This document shows, in pieces, positions 11,564-24,648 of a DNA stretch of 64,000 nt. Source of the stretch: Dryas octopetala (Eukaryota > Streptophyta > Magnoliopsida > Rosales > Rosaceae); assembly GCA_963921425.1 (NCBI GenBank), contig OY992835.1, forward strand, positions 18,352,001-18,416,000, written 5' to 3'. The translations under genes were made by a program, and so were the position numbers. The notes beneath the pieces are model-generated. The model did no database searches. It saw nothing but the letters and a program-made list of their open reading frames with translations, and was not told the origin of the DNA. The first letter of the stretch is position 1, and each line of letters begins with the position of its first letter.

Positions 11564-12243
11564 CTTGAGACCTAAAATTGGGATTTGGGCTTTTCAATAT
11601 CGGTGTGTACCAAAAAACAAATTCAAATTTCTTGGTATATCAGCACAAATACGATTATTGAATGAGTTACTAAAAACAAATTATGAAAAAATGAATAGGC
11701 CCAACTTAAATGGGTATAGCCGACATCACGGCCCTTTCGACACCTCTACATGGATGTCTGTTTATTGTTATAGAAGTTTCTTCGAGTCTTCAACTCTGCT
11801 TTATCTCCAAATCAAATATATAAGACATTCAAAACCACATGTAACATATGGGATTCTTAAACAAGAAGTTGAAAAAATTAAGCATATTAAGGAATACATT
11901 TTAAAGGGGACATTCAGACAAAAATTGACCAAGTAGGCGCTGTGAGTAATGGAATGATTGAACAAGAATATCTGGTTTTTATTTTATTTTATTGAGATAG
12001 GAAACATAACAATTTATTAAACATGAACTGAAAAACAAGTTACAATAGCAGTGGACAAGTAGTCCACTGACAGTACACAAATCTTTGGAATAGCTAATTT
12101 TCTCTTTCATTCAAACTACTATCTGTCAAGAGATAAGCAAATCTCAATTCAATTACTAGTTTACCTACAAAAGCTGGGAAGTTCTATACATGATCATACA
12201 AACAATGGACTTTACAGTAGTGGGATAATACTAGTTGTTATTG
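11564..12243. other. 3' flank of the PHL6-like gene, no gene recognised
   Basis: The part nearest 12243 is probably the 3' UTR of the minus-strand MYB-CC gene. A plus-strand open frame at 11565-11936 has no recognisable domain or splice context and is not called. Confidence 0.4.
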
Positions 12244-12793
12244 CTAGGGATTTTCAACTACAGGCTCATCTGGTTTCTCTTCAGAGCGGAGCTTTTTGGC
12301 GCATGCTTGTGACTCAGAGCCACTACTGTCTACTGCTTTATGCTTTAGTGATAGAGGTGATGATGAGTTGGACTCAGCCAGTTGTGGTGGTGATACACCA
12401 GCTGATGGAGAAGGCTGTTGTTCAGACTCTTGAATGGAATTAGTCGTCAGAGATGACAAGGCTTGTGGAGAAAGCAAGGCACTGCCGGCTTTCTGTTGTT
12501 CCTCCAAAATCTTCTGCAAGTACTTTGCATGCTCCTCTATGCGAAGCTGAAGGGTCCTTTGAACCTACACAGGGATATTGAATCAGAGAAGATTGAAACC
12601 AAAGAATTGGTTAATGGCTCAATTTCTGAATTACCATAAAACAAAATGCAGCCAAAAGGAAAAAGGAAGAATCAAGTGGGATCTATGTTTATGTCAATGA
12701 CATGTGTAGTTGTGTACACAACCAAAACTATTGGCACAAAACATAAAGTGCTTTTCTGGTTTTCTAGGGGTTTTTTATTTTTGTTTGAGGTGG

Positions 12794-12850
<57 letters not shown>

Positions 12851-15224
12851 GTACAAATAGCATTTTCCTAAGGTAGGTTACTATAGCTTCTTCCTATGTG
12901 ATTCAATTTTTTTTTTTTTTTGGTTTTTTTGGTTTCTAATTCAATTTTCTTTTAGAAATTAAAAAAAAAAAAAAGTGGTAGCACAATCTCACCTCAAGCT
13001 GCTCATGCAATTGTTTCTGAACCTCCATTTGCATGCGCAGAGCTTCAGTGATATGAAAGTTCCTAAGACAAGACAGAAAGTTTCAACAAACAAAACAAGA
13101 TATAAATGTTATTTATCGAGAAAAAATAAATATATTGAATGCAACACTGACCCTTTTCTTCGTCCATCACCCTCATTGCCGCTTGAAGGTGCTTTCTTTT
13201 CTTCAGAGCTAGATGCCTTCTTATCTAAAGAGTAAAAGGAAGAAGTGCCAGTCAAGAATTTGTAAGAATATTCAACTGCCATAATTGTCAAGCAGATCTA
13301 ATCTTCTATTTAGCTGAGATAATCATTCTGTCAAACTTTGTAGTGACATTTGATACACATGAATAGCCATGAAGCAAGATGGATAAACATTTGGATCTAT
13401 CATAGTTTGGTCTAATTGACACCCCAAACTAAGACTATCAACCGATCAGTTTCTAATTCACTTAAGCTAAGGTAAAAGTAAAACTGTGCCCTTCAAAGAA
13501 CAAAGTTCCAAACCAACTGCATATTCATATCAGGGCAGGTTTGTTCAGTTCTCAGGTTGCAGAAAACCAACAAATAAATTGTACTTGTAAAACGGAGAAA
13601 TTGTACTTGTAAAATGGAGCTCAATAGTTTAGAATACAAAATCGACAAAATTTAAGATTTTCATAAAGATGATTGATTGTATGGATGACCATAAGCATGA
13701 TTGTATTTTCACCCCATCTGTTCCTTACCTTCTTTTTTCTCTGGCATATACTTTGCAAGTCGGTATTTCTGCATTGACATGAAAATAACAATATTGGCTC
13801 AGATAGCTACCAATAGTACAACATGTATTCTTAAATCACCAGATAGATTAAAGATGAATACCTGTAAGTGGCTTTTCACATGATAAATGGTTAAGCCCTC
13901 AACATTCATAGCCTTTAATACACCTTTTGGAGTGGCCTCTACATTTCAAAGTAAACTAGTGAGCTTTTTAATATTCAAATAACTTTTATATTCCAAAATT
14001 ATTTATGGTTAACTTGATTAACTGATAAAATTTGTGATTATTAACAGACTAACTTATAAAACTAGGACTCCAATTGAAAGGGAACTAAACCCCAGTTTGC
14101 AGTGGAATAGAAGGGTAATATTTACTTTCAGCCCCATCAAGCTTGTTAACAGCCTCTACAAAACTCTCATGGAGCTCAGGCGTCCATCGCATTCTTGGTC
14201 TATGTGCAGGGGAAGGCCCAGGAGAGGGGTGACTTGAAAGAGCATCAACAGGTGATGTTGTCATGTGACAACTCTTACTACATGTCAATCCTATAGCCGG
14301 TTTTGGGGAGGCTTGAGGAATTTCATATATTTCCTATACAAACAACATAATGGAATGCAAAGTACCAGTAAGTGTGTGACAAGAAAATTATCCCTAAGAA
14401 ATTTGAAATTTGACTGAAAAACAGCCATTTATAATTCATCCATTCTTCTGAAGGATCACATGAATATTGCAAAACGACAGTAAACAAATAATTGGTTTGA
14501 ATGCCATACATTTGGTTCTCATACCATTGTGGATTTTACCCCATCATAATCCCAAGAAAAACCAGCAATATCTATAATTCTTCTAGCAAATTGTATGTGA
14601 ACATAATGTAACTAATGATGAATACATTGTACTTACATCAAGCCTGGGATTTTCTCCATGGTCCGTGATATCTATGTCAAGTTGATCTGACAAAAACTGT
14701 AAATCCAATTGCTCTGTAAGTGCTAGAGCATCACCATGAAAGCTACCATGAGAGGTGTCTCCATGCAAATTAAGAAAGTCTTTCATGAGATCCTCTGATT
14801 GTTCGTCATCATATTGATTGCTCATTTCCTCACTTAAAAGCAATGGCGATTTGGAATCAACAGCAGAAATGGACTGGCTGTATGTTGGAGGATGCGGAAG
14901 AAATGGCAGATTTCCAAGCTGCCGAGAGGTTTCAGAGTTCGATGAAGATGACTGATACAAACTGGTACAGAAAACAGAAGAACGAGAAAATGTGTTCTTG
15001 GAACGTTGAACAGTAGATGCTCGCATATTAGTAGAAGAGCTAAGAGATTCTGTCCGTATGAAAGGTGACAGGCGTGCAGATGAACATTCACCGGCCACTG
15101 AACTCCTGCCTTCTGATTCACTACCCAAGAAATCATGTATTGGGGATAGGGAAGTACAGTATGACTGTGTGGCTCCTGTGTTACTCTCACTTTGTGTTAC
15201 AGAAATGATACCATGGTGACTCAT
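12244..15224 (-). CDS. PHL6: MYB-CC (GARP) transcription factor, PHR1-LIKE 6 type
   Basis: Seven coding exons on the minus strand: 15224-14637, 14333-14126, 13938-13862, 13768-13729, 13224-13152, 13062-12993 and 12564-12244. All phases close, giving 458 residues. The single GARP/MYB repeat spans about 243-298 ([15 protein letters not shown], then the SHLQKYR signature). The coiled coil follows at about 329-375 with the diagnostic LHEQLE motif (347-352). The N-terminal half is Ser/Thr-rich with acidic stretches, as in the PHL6/PHL13 subgroup. Members act in the nucleus as dimers on P1BS-type sites in phosphate-starvation regulation. The start chosen is the first ATG (MSHHG); upstream in-frame TTG codons are ignored. 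The PHL6 rather than PHL13 assignment leans on its position next to a NIAP-type gene and on the family order shared with Arabidopsis. Confidence 0.9.
12792..12846. repeat. (TG)n(AG)n compound microsatellite inside a PHL6 intron
   Basis: About 11 TG units pass directly into about 17 AG units within the last intron of the minus-strand MYB-CC gene. Confidence 0.9.
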
Positions 15225-18200
15225 GATTGTAGATGAAATGCCCAACCTTCATCAATAGGTGGTGCAATATACCACAACTTGGACTTCTGCTGGTGGAAAT
15301 TTATATATCTAGATTGAGATACACAATTAGAATTAAGGCATCAATGAGATGAGCAAGAACGAGATATGGTTGCATAACAACAAAGACCTTGCAAGCAAGG
15401 TTTAAGTTTCATCTAAGTTCAAGTTCCACTCAAAGAATCGGTAGAAACAAGAAGCTACATTTCCAGAATAAAAGTTCTCTTGAACTTAATCTACAGGGTG
15501 ATTGTTATTTCATTAATGGGAAACCCCGAACCAGTAACTCTGTTAAATTTAATTTGAGGGAGAAATTAGACCCACAACTTGGAGGCCAAAGGAACTACGT
15601 CAAATCCAGCACACCAAGTAAGCTGTATAAGGAGACACATAGAGCCTAATCTTCCCACATGGAAGACCATCTTCTAAGGTAGAAGATCTGCAAAAGAGAC
15701 CACCAACACAGGTGATCAGAATTGTGGGATCTAGTAACGATATGGGAAAATTATAAACAAATAAAATCAATCCAGACATTGATTGACACACAAAATAAAT
15801 CCAGCTTCCTAAAATAGCAAAAACAGAAAACTGCTCATGAACACCTTAATAATCAATTGAAAGGCAATGTACAAGATTATGGAGCAGATAATTTATTGAA
15901 AAATGATCACCCCATCTGTTAATTAAATTTTCCTAAAAACAACTTAAAGAGTCCCATTTACAATGCTCTAAATTCTTAATAAGCCAAACCCAACAATAGG
16001 ATCCTCCTCCATATGAGCTGAACTAAAGATTCTGCTTTAGTCACTTAAAGAAGGTTAAACAGTCAAAAGGGATAAATACCCTTTTGCATTTAACAGTTCA
16101 CTCTATTAGTTATTTTGAAAATCATCTTAACAAGTAGGAGCCCTACACCCTTCAACAATTGAGTTGCTGATGAGTACTGATTTCTCAATTATTTTTAATT
16201 CATCAAGAAAAAAAAAATGAAAAACTTATCAAAAATCAAAGAAAGAAAACAGTATAACATGGAAATAGCTGTTAATAATTTGAAAATCTTCCTTCATATT
16301 ATTATTAGACAAAAGCCAAATGATTCACCACAGAAAAAGAAAAGCAATCACTAATTTGGATAGAAGCCACCAAATTAATAAAAAATTGATAACAAAATTG
16401 ATTAAAACCCAACTTAGAAAAGATACCCACATGGAAAGTCTTGCAGAAAAAAAGAGAAAGATCGAATACATATAAAACACACAGACATACATATAAAGGA
16501 AGCAGAAAATAAATGAAATCCCAGCTTAATTATATAATAGAGAAAGATAAAGATAAAAAGACAGACCTGAGACTTGAAAGAGAGAGATATCTTGTACTTG
16601 CAAAGAGTCTACAACAGAGCAAAATGAAATGATGACTCACAGTCACAGAGAGAGACAGACAGGTCATTAATGTCTCACCAGGCAAAGCAAAGTTAACATT
16701 GTAAATAACTAAATACAATGTTATAGACCTATAGTAACAAGTTATGAACCAAATCTGATAAATCTTGGGTCACAGGCAACTGGGTCTGGAGTGTTATCTC
16801 TGTAAATGCAAGCTTAAGCTGTAGCCTGTAGGGTGGCTAATGGCCTTAGGCTTTCCTCTGCTCTTTGGCTTTGGCTGCGGGCAAATGATTGAGTTTGAGT
16901 TATGTGAGCAACCAGGGGACTCAATAGAGGACAAGATGATGACGATTGCAGTCTTGGGTCACGCGTCCTTTGAGGGGAGGTGAGTGCACGCGCCAATGGA
17001 AGTTGGGTTTTTAATTCAGCTGGCCTTTCATTTGTCAGATGTAGCAAGTGGGTTGTTTCTTGTTTGTCATTGCCCCACTAGCAATTCTGAGAGTTGCGAG
17101 CTCGCTCATTTAGTCACCTTTGATCATTCCATTTTTGTAATTATTACAGAAGCACTAATTGTCTAATAGAAATATAGAATACATAATCATAATCAATTCC
17201 ACGACTTAATCTCCTTTTTTTTCTTTGACAAAATTTCTTTAAAAGTTGCTTTGTATTGGGACCTGCCGACCCCGCTTCTTTCCTAGTTTGCTCCATTATT
17301 ATTACAAATTATGAACAAGGCAGATGCTAAGTACAATCGCCTACCTACGTGTAAGTGAATTCCAATGTGTGTGGGTTTTATATTGGATTAAAAAATTGTA
17401 AAATGGGGCCGATATAAACACCACATGATCAAATATACAAGCTAGACTAGCACGAGTGCCGTACTAATATACGAACTCACACGTAATGAGTAATAAAATG
17501 TTATTACATCATTTTGTGAACAACATTTAGGTCATTATTTTACTTTTTCCCCCGCTTATCATCTTGAGACTTATTCCATCTTTAACTCATCGCTTTCTAG
17601 ATAGGCTTTTTAATTGAGAAAGGTTCCCGCCTTTAAAAAAAAAGTGGCCGAGCTTGAAAGTTGAATGAATATGAGTCATTCCTATTCTACTCTAATCAAT
17701 CATGTTATAGGGAATGAGAGTTAAATGATACGAGTTATTCTCATTCAACTCTAATCAATCATGTGTTTACTTAATCAAAAAATAAGTGGAGCCTATTCCA
17801 AAATCAAGAATCACACTCTTTTTTTTCATCAATCACACTCCTTGAAGAAGACTTAGTATTGATTCTCATTTCACCTAGACTCATAGACTCATAGTTTCAT
17901 AGTTTCATAGTTTCATATTAAAAAGTCTAAAATTACTCTCAAACATTTCTAAATTTCTAATAACCTAAAATACCCATTAAGAATATAAATGTTTTTGACA
18001 ATCCTCAACTTTTTAGTTTATTCCGATTCATGATCATTAAGAAATATATGAGTGGAAATCAACTTCATTTTCATTCTAATTTTAGATAATTAGTAAACAA
18101 TTTAATGAAAATGGTTTATCCCTACTTCAATTTCTTCTCTCCCATTCTGATTTTCTAGTCATTTCATGTTAATTAGTAAACGCGACATATATAGAATATA

Positions 18201-19772
18201 TAGTAAACAAGTTTTATGATGAGTGTAACAGTAATAGCTAAAAAGAAGCAAGTGGGTCTCTCATACTAATCTGATATGCTATGATCTCGAAAAGAAAAAC
18301 ACAAGCAACTTGGTTAATTAATGGACTTCTCTTGTTTCTTCAGCCCCAACCCCATAGTCTACAAATTCAATCATATCATACTCAACCTTTTTATGGTAAT
18401 TGATTTGTTTATTGCTTCTTTTGTTTGTGTCTATTATATTAATTCCATTTAATGGTTTATATATGGATAGGCTATTAAGTCTTGGGCATATATATACGAA
18501 CATACAAACCTTTTAATTTTATTTGACAGAGTCTACATTTTTCATTCTTAATTTTTTATGATCTTAAGAATCTAATAAGAGTATATGACACTTAAGTTGG
18601 AAAGAAAAAAAATCAGTAAGTATTAAAGTATAGCCGTATAGGCTGTAATCGTATAGCATTTTACTTTTATATATTTTTGGGTATAATTCCGGAAAACCTT
18701 GGTTTCTAAGGAAGCTACGGTTTTTGGTAGCTTTAAAAGGAAACCTAATCAACATGCTGTTAGTTGTATACGGAATTAAGTTTGCAGATTTTTTTGTTCT
18801 TTTTTTTTAAAAAAACAGCAAGTAATCTAATCTAATTGACTAATTCCTATCCTAATCTTAAAGGAAGCCTAATCAACATGTTGTATACGGAATTAAGTTT
18901 GCAGATTTTTTTGTTCTTTTTTTTTTTTTTAACAGCAAGTAATCTAATCTAATTGACTAATTCCTATCCTAATCTAATCCAGCTGGTTAGGCTTTTCCTC
19001 GATTGCCGATATCATTGATTCATTCTATACCGCTTCAACAATTAATGGGACAAATCGCCATATTCTCGATCAACCAAGTGTCATATTTTTAAACATTAAT
19101 TAGTCCCTTTCTCTTTCTTTATCTAGCTAATATAAATCCCATGTTGCTTTCAAATAAAGAAAGAGACAACACATAATCATGTTTTACAACACTAAAATTT
19201 CATATAAAAAGTGCATTTATAAGAGTGCAGTTGATCTAGAAATCATATATATAGCGACCCATACCGAATTTAAAAAATGTGCCTTCTAAAAAATACACAA
19301 TTTATTTTTTATTTGTAATTTTTTCGTCTTTTATATGCAAAACAATATAAGGGTTGAGAAAAAAAACTTCAATGACTAGTTCAAAATTGCATTTACCAAT
19401 AAAACATGTTATGAAAGTTCATTAATCTCACAGTTGATATGAATTTTTTACTAGGACGAAGAGTTATTGAATTTAGGAAACACCGGTGTGATATTGGCCT
19501 AATCATCTCCAACATAAAATCTAGTCATGAGGTAATATTTTGGCACATTTTTTGTTTATAGAAGAAGATTGTGCACACTTTTGCTTACCAATTCATGTGT
19601 CTTGTATGTAAAATGTGAAAATAGTAATTTTATATCCATAATATAGTATTGTGCTATTTCTGTGTACAATATTAGAAGAATCTCAAATTTCACTCCAGTT
19701 TCTCCGGGATAAGAAAAGAAAATTAATACATAAACATACGTTTTCTACAAAAGTGTTCTAGTCAAAATTCCA
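15225..19772. other. Upstream region of the PHL6-like gene, no further gene recognised
   Basis: The part next to the start codon is presumably 5' UTR and promoter on the minus strand. Pyrimidine/purine-rich sequence around 16530-16680 is compatible with a leader exon. Short tandem structures occur at 17643-17765 (59-bp period, degenerate), 17870-17917 (10-bp unit around CATAGTTTCA) and 18744-18977 (separate entry). No coding exons are supported. Confidence 0.45.
18744..18977. repeat. Tandem duplication, 124-bp period, two copies
   Basis: The block from CCTAATCAACATG through a poly-T tract to TAATTCCTATCC occurs twice in succession (18744-18867 and 18868-18977). The copies differ by a 10-bp deletion (CTGTTAGTTG shortened) and by poly-T length. 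No function is apparent. Confidence 0.85.
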
Positions 19773-20400
19773 TTTCACTACAACAAAATTGTCAATAGAT
19801 ATCACCAATTTTATATCAGATTTGAAATTGACTGATATTGTAAAAATTATAATATCAGTTAATTTTTTAGCTGATTTCTAAACTCTATTAGATATCACAT
19901 GGTTTTTTTCAACTGATATATAATATTTCCTTTTTTCTAAGAATTTATAAAGACATCAATCTAAACTATCAACTGATATCTTAACATACCATTTATAATT
20001 TTCTTGTCCTAACACCCAAACATACCTGATATGTAATGATTTTTTTTCGACTTAACCTAGCTCCAAACACTTAAATACAAATTCTATATATACTAAAAAA
20101 TTAAAACCTAGGTCAGTTCTCACTTCTCTGTCTGTCTGTCTCTCGCAAAGTCGCAAGTCGCAAGTCGCAGTCGCAAAAACTCTCTCAGCTCAGCCTCACA
20201 CACCTGCCGTCGCCGTCGTTGTCGCCACTCCCAGACTTCCTAGTGAGTTCGTCTGTCTCTGTCACTCTCACTTCTCTGTCTCTCTCTCACCCTCTGACTC
20301 TCAGCCTCTCCCTTCGCAGACACACTTCTCACCTGACCAGTTGCACCCCAGCCTCTCTCTTGCCGTCGCCGCTGCCGCTTGAAGATCCTCTCGACAGGTT

Positions 20401-20745
20401 ATGGTAAGTGTTTATCATGTTTTTAATTTTTTCCCCAATTCATTTAGTTGGTTTCTGGATTTTTTGATTTAGTTTGATTGAGCATTTGGTTTGTGATTTA
20501 GTTGTATTTGTGCTGGTTTATGTTTTCTGAATTTTTGGGTAAATTAGTTTGCTCACAAGGGGGTTTCAACCAATCTGAGGAAATTGGCTAATATTCTTCC
20601 CTCCGATTCTCGTTTTCTTGCGGTGAGTCTCTTCCCATCATCCTGGTTGTTTGTTGCATTCAAGTTGTTCTCTTTCCTTTCATTGAATCATGTCGCCCAG
20701 CACTTATTCTCAAATTGACAAGCTCAAGGTCACGCCTTTGATAGT

Positions 20746-20788
<43 letters not shown>

Positions 20789-23535
20789 TTAGAAGTGGGT
20801 TGGACCATTTCTTCATCTTCAGATGAAGAAACTGAGAACTTGGGTAAAGTCGGATGCTTTTAGGTCAGGCCAAAATGTTATGGACAACCTTATTTCATAT
20901 CTTTTACCTTTTCCTTCTAATTCGTATAATGTAAGAGTAAGAGTTTCCAACTGAGACTTATTAACTTACAGTAAAAGTTTCTTTCTGATTCGCATAATGT
21001 TTCATCTGCTGCTTTTTGGAAAAATTGATACTCATTCCACCTGATACTTTTACAATTTCTGATACTCATTCCACCTACTCAGGATAGATTCTTTATGATA
21101 ACAAAAGCACTGATAAAATTGATGACCATTTTAATGCCCAATCTATTAAGTAGCAGGGGAATCATGTGTGTTATCATTGACTTCAACTTTCAAAAACCTA
21201 TGGTTTTGTTAAATGGTATGAATGATAAAACTTTTTTAGTGGGGTCCAAATTGTTTGAATTTCCTATTTTCCTCATCTGCATAAAAAAGATTCCTTCATA
21301 ACTTTGACTCTGAAGCAATGACTTAGAAAATTGGCACCTCCACCTTCTTGTATAGTTAGAAAGACACTTCTCCCTAGAATCAAATCTTATTTTATTGTAG
21401 CAGCAAAAAATAAATTGCAAAAATAAAATAAAATCTTATTTTATATTGAATAGAATTGACAGACTTTTAAGTACTAATGATCTTTTGCCTATTGTTACAA
21501 TCATTCCCCATCCACAATTTAATACTTGTGGATTAACATAATAAACAAGTGACAATAATATCATGCACCTCTCTTTTGTGGCTGCGGATATAAATTTTTT
21601 TTTTTTTAAATTCAGATTTGGTGAGTGCTTGTACATTGGATATTCCTCTACTTTATTTGTGGTTCTAGCTAGCTAATACTGGATTATGGCATGTGATGTA
21701 ATCTTGAAGCACTAATGGCTTTGTAGTACTAATGCTATAATTAATATGATATGAAAATGAGATATAAAGGCAAAATGCTCAGTTCCCAAATAAAGAGCAG
21801 TTGAGAACCTTGGATTTGAATATGACCCATGTTGAAACCTTGTCCATTCTTTCAACTTTTTCCACATTTGAACTCTATTTTCTTTTTCATTGTACTCATT
21901 ATCAGTGGCTCCAATTGCATGTTTTAGATAACACTATTTTCTTTTTCCTTTATATTCTGGTAAGAATTTTGGGAAGGAAATAGACCCCAAAAAGCAGCAG
22001 AGGGTGCATCCAAAAAGAGTTTATACCTTGCCAACTGAGACTTATTACCTTACAGTAAGAGTCCCTTAATTTTTATTTTTATCTTTTTTGGGTTCTTATA
22101 CATCTAATGAGTTTTGGAAATGACTTAGTGAGACATTAAGCCCTTTGTGGTGGAATCTTTGGTGTTGTAAATTGCTATATGTGACTAAATCTCAAAAGAT
22201 TTTTCTGTAATTTTGACAATGTGACTTCTTGTAACTTGAAGTTCATACATTGATGCTATTCTAGATGCTTGATACACTAAAGATTGTTTTTAACTTAGTA
22301 TTTGTTTAATCTATGCAGATAAATGTGATAACCAGTCAGCCTTAAACTGTTTTGAGCTAATGTGATAAATGTGATACTTAATATTTAACTTAGCATTTAA
22401 CTTAGTATTTGTTTATGTCTATGCAGATAGATGTGATAAGGAGTTTTTGACTCTCAAAGGGCTTTGTTTGGAGATGCTAAGGAAAAGTAAAGTTTCTAAG
22501 TGTCAATTGTCAAGTTTCTTATTATTTAAGGCCTACTTGGCACTTGATATACAACTTGGTTTTATTCTAATTAATAAGTATAACTCTTTGGTTTTAGAAT
22601 TTGTTGCAATTCTAGTATAATTTTTGTTGTATAGTTAGTAGCTTGATAATTCCTAATGCTTAAGTGTATTTTCACAATGAAATTATAAATACAATTATTG
22701 TATTATAGGGAATGTACAATTTCAATTTATTGTTTTATATATCTATTTTGTAGATGAGTTATTTTGTAGTAGTGCTATATATATATTCCATCAATTCTTT
22801 GAGGGCATGGGACTTGGTGGCTGCATCTCTCAGGTATGACACGACAGCTAGCCTGTAGTACATGACCTGCATATCTTTTATATTTCACTAAAGCCTAAGA
22901 ACCTTCGATTTGTTCCACATACCTCATTAGGTGATTTAAATTTTTTGTTTTAACTTTATGATGAATTTTATGCTTATTTTAATTTTTTTAGCCACTTATC
23001 CCATGAATTTGTTTTCCTCATTTGTTCCTCCAGAATACACATGTTTGATTAGAGTGTCATGTACTTTAGATAATATGTTATATATTAATCAATTGAATTA
23101 ACTGATTAGGTGAAGCTTAGTTTATTTCCATTTCTTATGCTTCCAATCAACATTTTTACCTTGGTCAAAACCTTTATATATATATATATATATATTCATC
23201 ACTATCAACTTTTTTATTTTGTATGTACAACATTGGGTATAGATTCATCACTATCAACTCATTTTCTAGTGCTGCTATTGTCCATTCAACTACTCTGACT
23301 TGCTTTTATTCTTTATGCATATGCATGTTTAGTTGAAAATTGAGATTAATAAGGCATGCATGTATTCAGTATATAGAACTTATGAGATCAATGAATTTGT
23401 GATTAAATTAAAGAATATATGTTCCTTTGATGTTTTCAGTGGTCCAATATGAAGACCAAGCGAAGCGGATACACACAAGATCAAATAGATGAGTTGCGTG
23501 TGGAATGGGGAGATTTTCTGAACAATTATCTTTAG
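20401..23535 (+). pseudogene. Exon-like segments carried inside the CACTA element, product unknown
   Basis: Segments with good splice borders suggest a short transcribed unit. An ATG at 20401-20403 is followed directly by GTAAGT. An exon at 20548-20622 (75 nt, in phase) encodes FAHKGVSTNLRKLAN and continues to a GTGAGT donor. An exon-like piece ending at 22833 contains MGLGGCISQ before GTATGA. A last exon at 23440-23535 encodes WSNMKTKRSGYTQDQIDELR and ends in TAG after NNYL. I do not recognise the family. It could be a captured host gene fragment or an element-encoded accessory protein. The full exon set was not resolved. Confidence 0.4.
20752..20786. repeat. (GA)n microsatellite inside the CACTA element
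   Basis: About 17 GA units in an intron-like part of the element. Confidence 0.9.
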
Positions 23536-24648
23536 ACCGACAAGTTAATTGGTAGGTGGTGTGCATTTTGCCTTTTTTGTGGATAGAAGAAAGCTGTCGT
23601 GCATGCTCATTTTTTGTAAAGCATGGAAGAAGATTGAAGATTTGGTGCTTTGAATTAGATCATACATGCTGCCATGACTATTTTGTAAAGGATGGCAGAA
23701 TTGAAGATAGAACTAGCTAGCTAGCTAGACATAGTGCTGATTTGCAGATTAATTAGGCTAGGTGCTGTCATGTTATTTTGTACATGTGGGCAGCGTTTGG
23801 TACATTGTTTTGGTTTTGTAAAGGTCTTAATTAACAAGCAGGGTTTAGGCAATATTGCCTTAGTTATTAGGCTGGTGGCATGGTATGTTTAGACCTCTAC
23901 AAAACAAAAAATATATATATGGTTATCTTGTTGGATATTTGTATTGTTATTGGTGATTATGTACATGTAGGCAGCTTTGAATATTGTTATTGGTGATTAT
24001 TGAAATATATGGAATGAGAATGCATGGAAGATTTTATGGCTGCACAAATTTATGTACAGGCTCAAATTTATGTATTCATATCATTTTTTAGGTGAAAAAA
24101 AACTGATATAGCAAGTTGTATTCCAATTTTCTTTTGTGAAATCGACATACTAAACGATATCAGTTTTAGACTAATAATTGATATTTTATAACGCTTTGAT
24201 ATCAGGTTCTTTCTCAGATCTGATATAAAAACAATATTTAGATATCAGAACCTATTCCATACCTGATATTGATATCAAGATTATATATATCAGATTCTAC
24301 TATAGACCTGATATTGATACTATAATTTTATATCATATTCTACCTCAAACCTGATATTGATATCGAGTTATATGTCAGTATTAGTATCCAATACGATATC
24401 TATTGACCAATTCTGTTGGTACTTGGATTTTATAGATATCATAAATAATATCAAATTGGATATCTATTTTTTATTTAGGATATCAGGTTGAAAAAGAAAA
24501 ATGATATAATAAACAATGTTTACATATCAGTTTAAAACTGATATCTAAAATACCATACATTAGATATCACGACGCCCTATATCAGACGGCTACCCAAATA
24601 GATATCAGTCCACGACTGATATCTATCGACATTTTTCTTGTAGTGTTT

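Larger units (their letters stand above)
19776..24645. mobile_element. Non-autonomous CACTA (En/Spm-type) DNA transposon, 4,870 bp
   Basis: The left end is CACTACAACAAAATTGTC; the right end, inverted, is CACTACAAGAAAAATGTC. The 3-bp sequence TTT lies directly outside both ends (19773-19775 and 24646-24648), as expected for CACTA elements. Dense subterminal repeats of GATATCAG/CTGATATC in both orientations fill about 19795-20045 and 24090-24625. No TNPD-like transposase frame is present. Instead the interior has a CT-rich leader (20110-20400) and several small splice-bounded segments (separate entry), so the element looks like a non-autonomous carrier of non-transposase sequence. Confidence 0.92.

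Noticed and set aside
11565-11936. Plus-strand open frame of 123 codons
   Set aside because: No recognisable family, lies between two transposon remnants, and has no promoter or splice context.
16814-17047. Minus-strand open frame upstream of PHL6
   Set aside because: Composition is like random Ser/Arg/Leu sequence and does not splice in frame to the PHL6 start; possible leader sequence at most.
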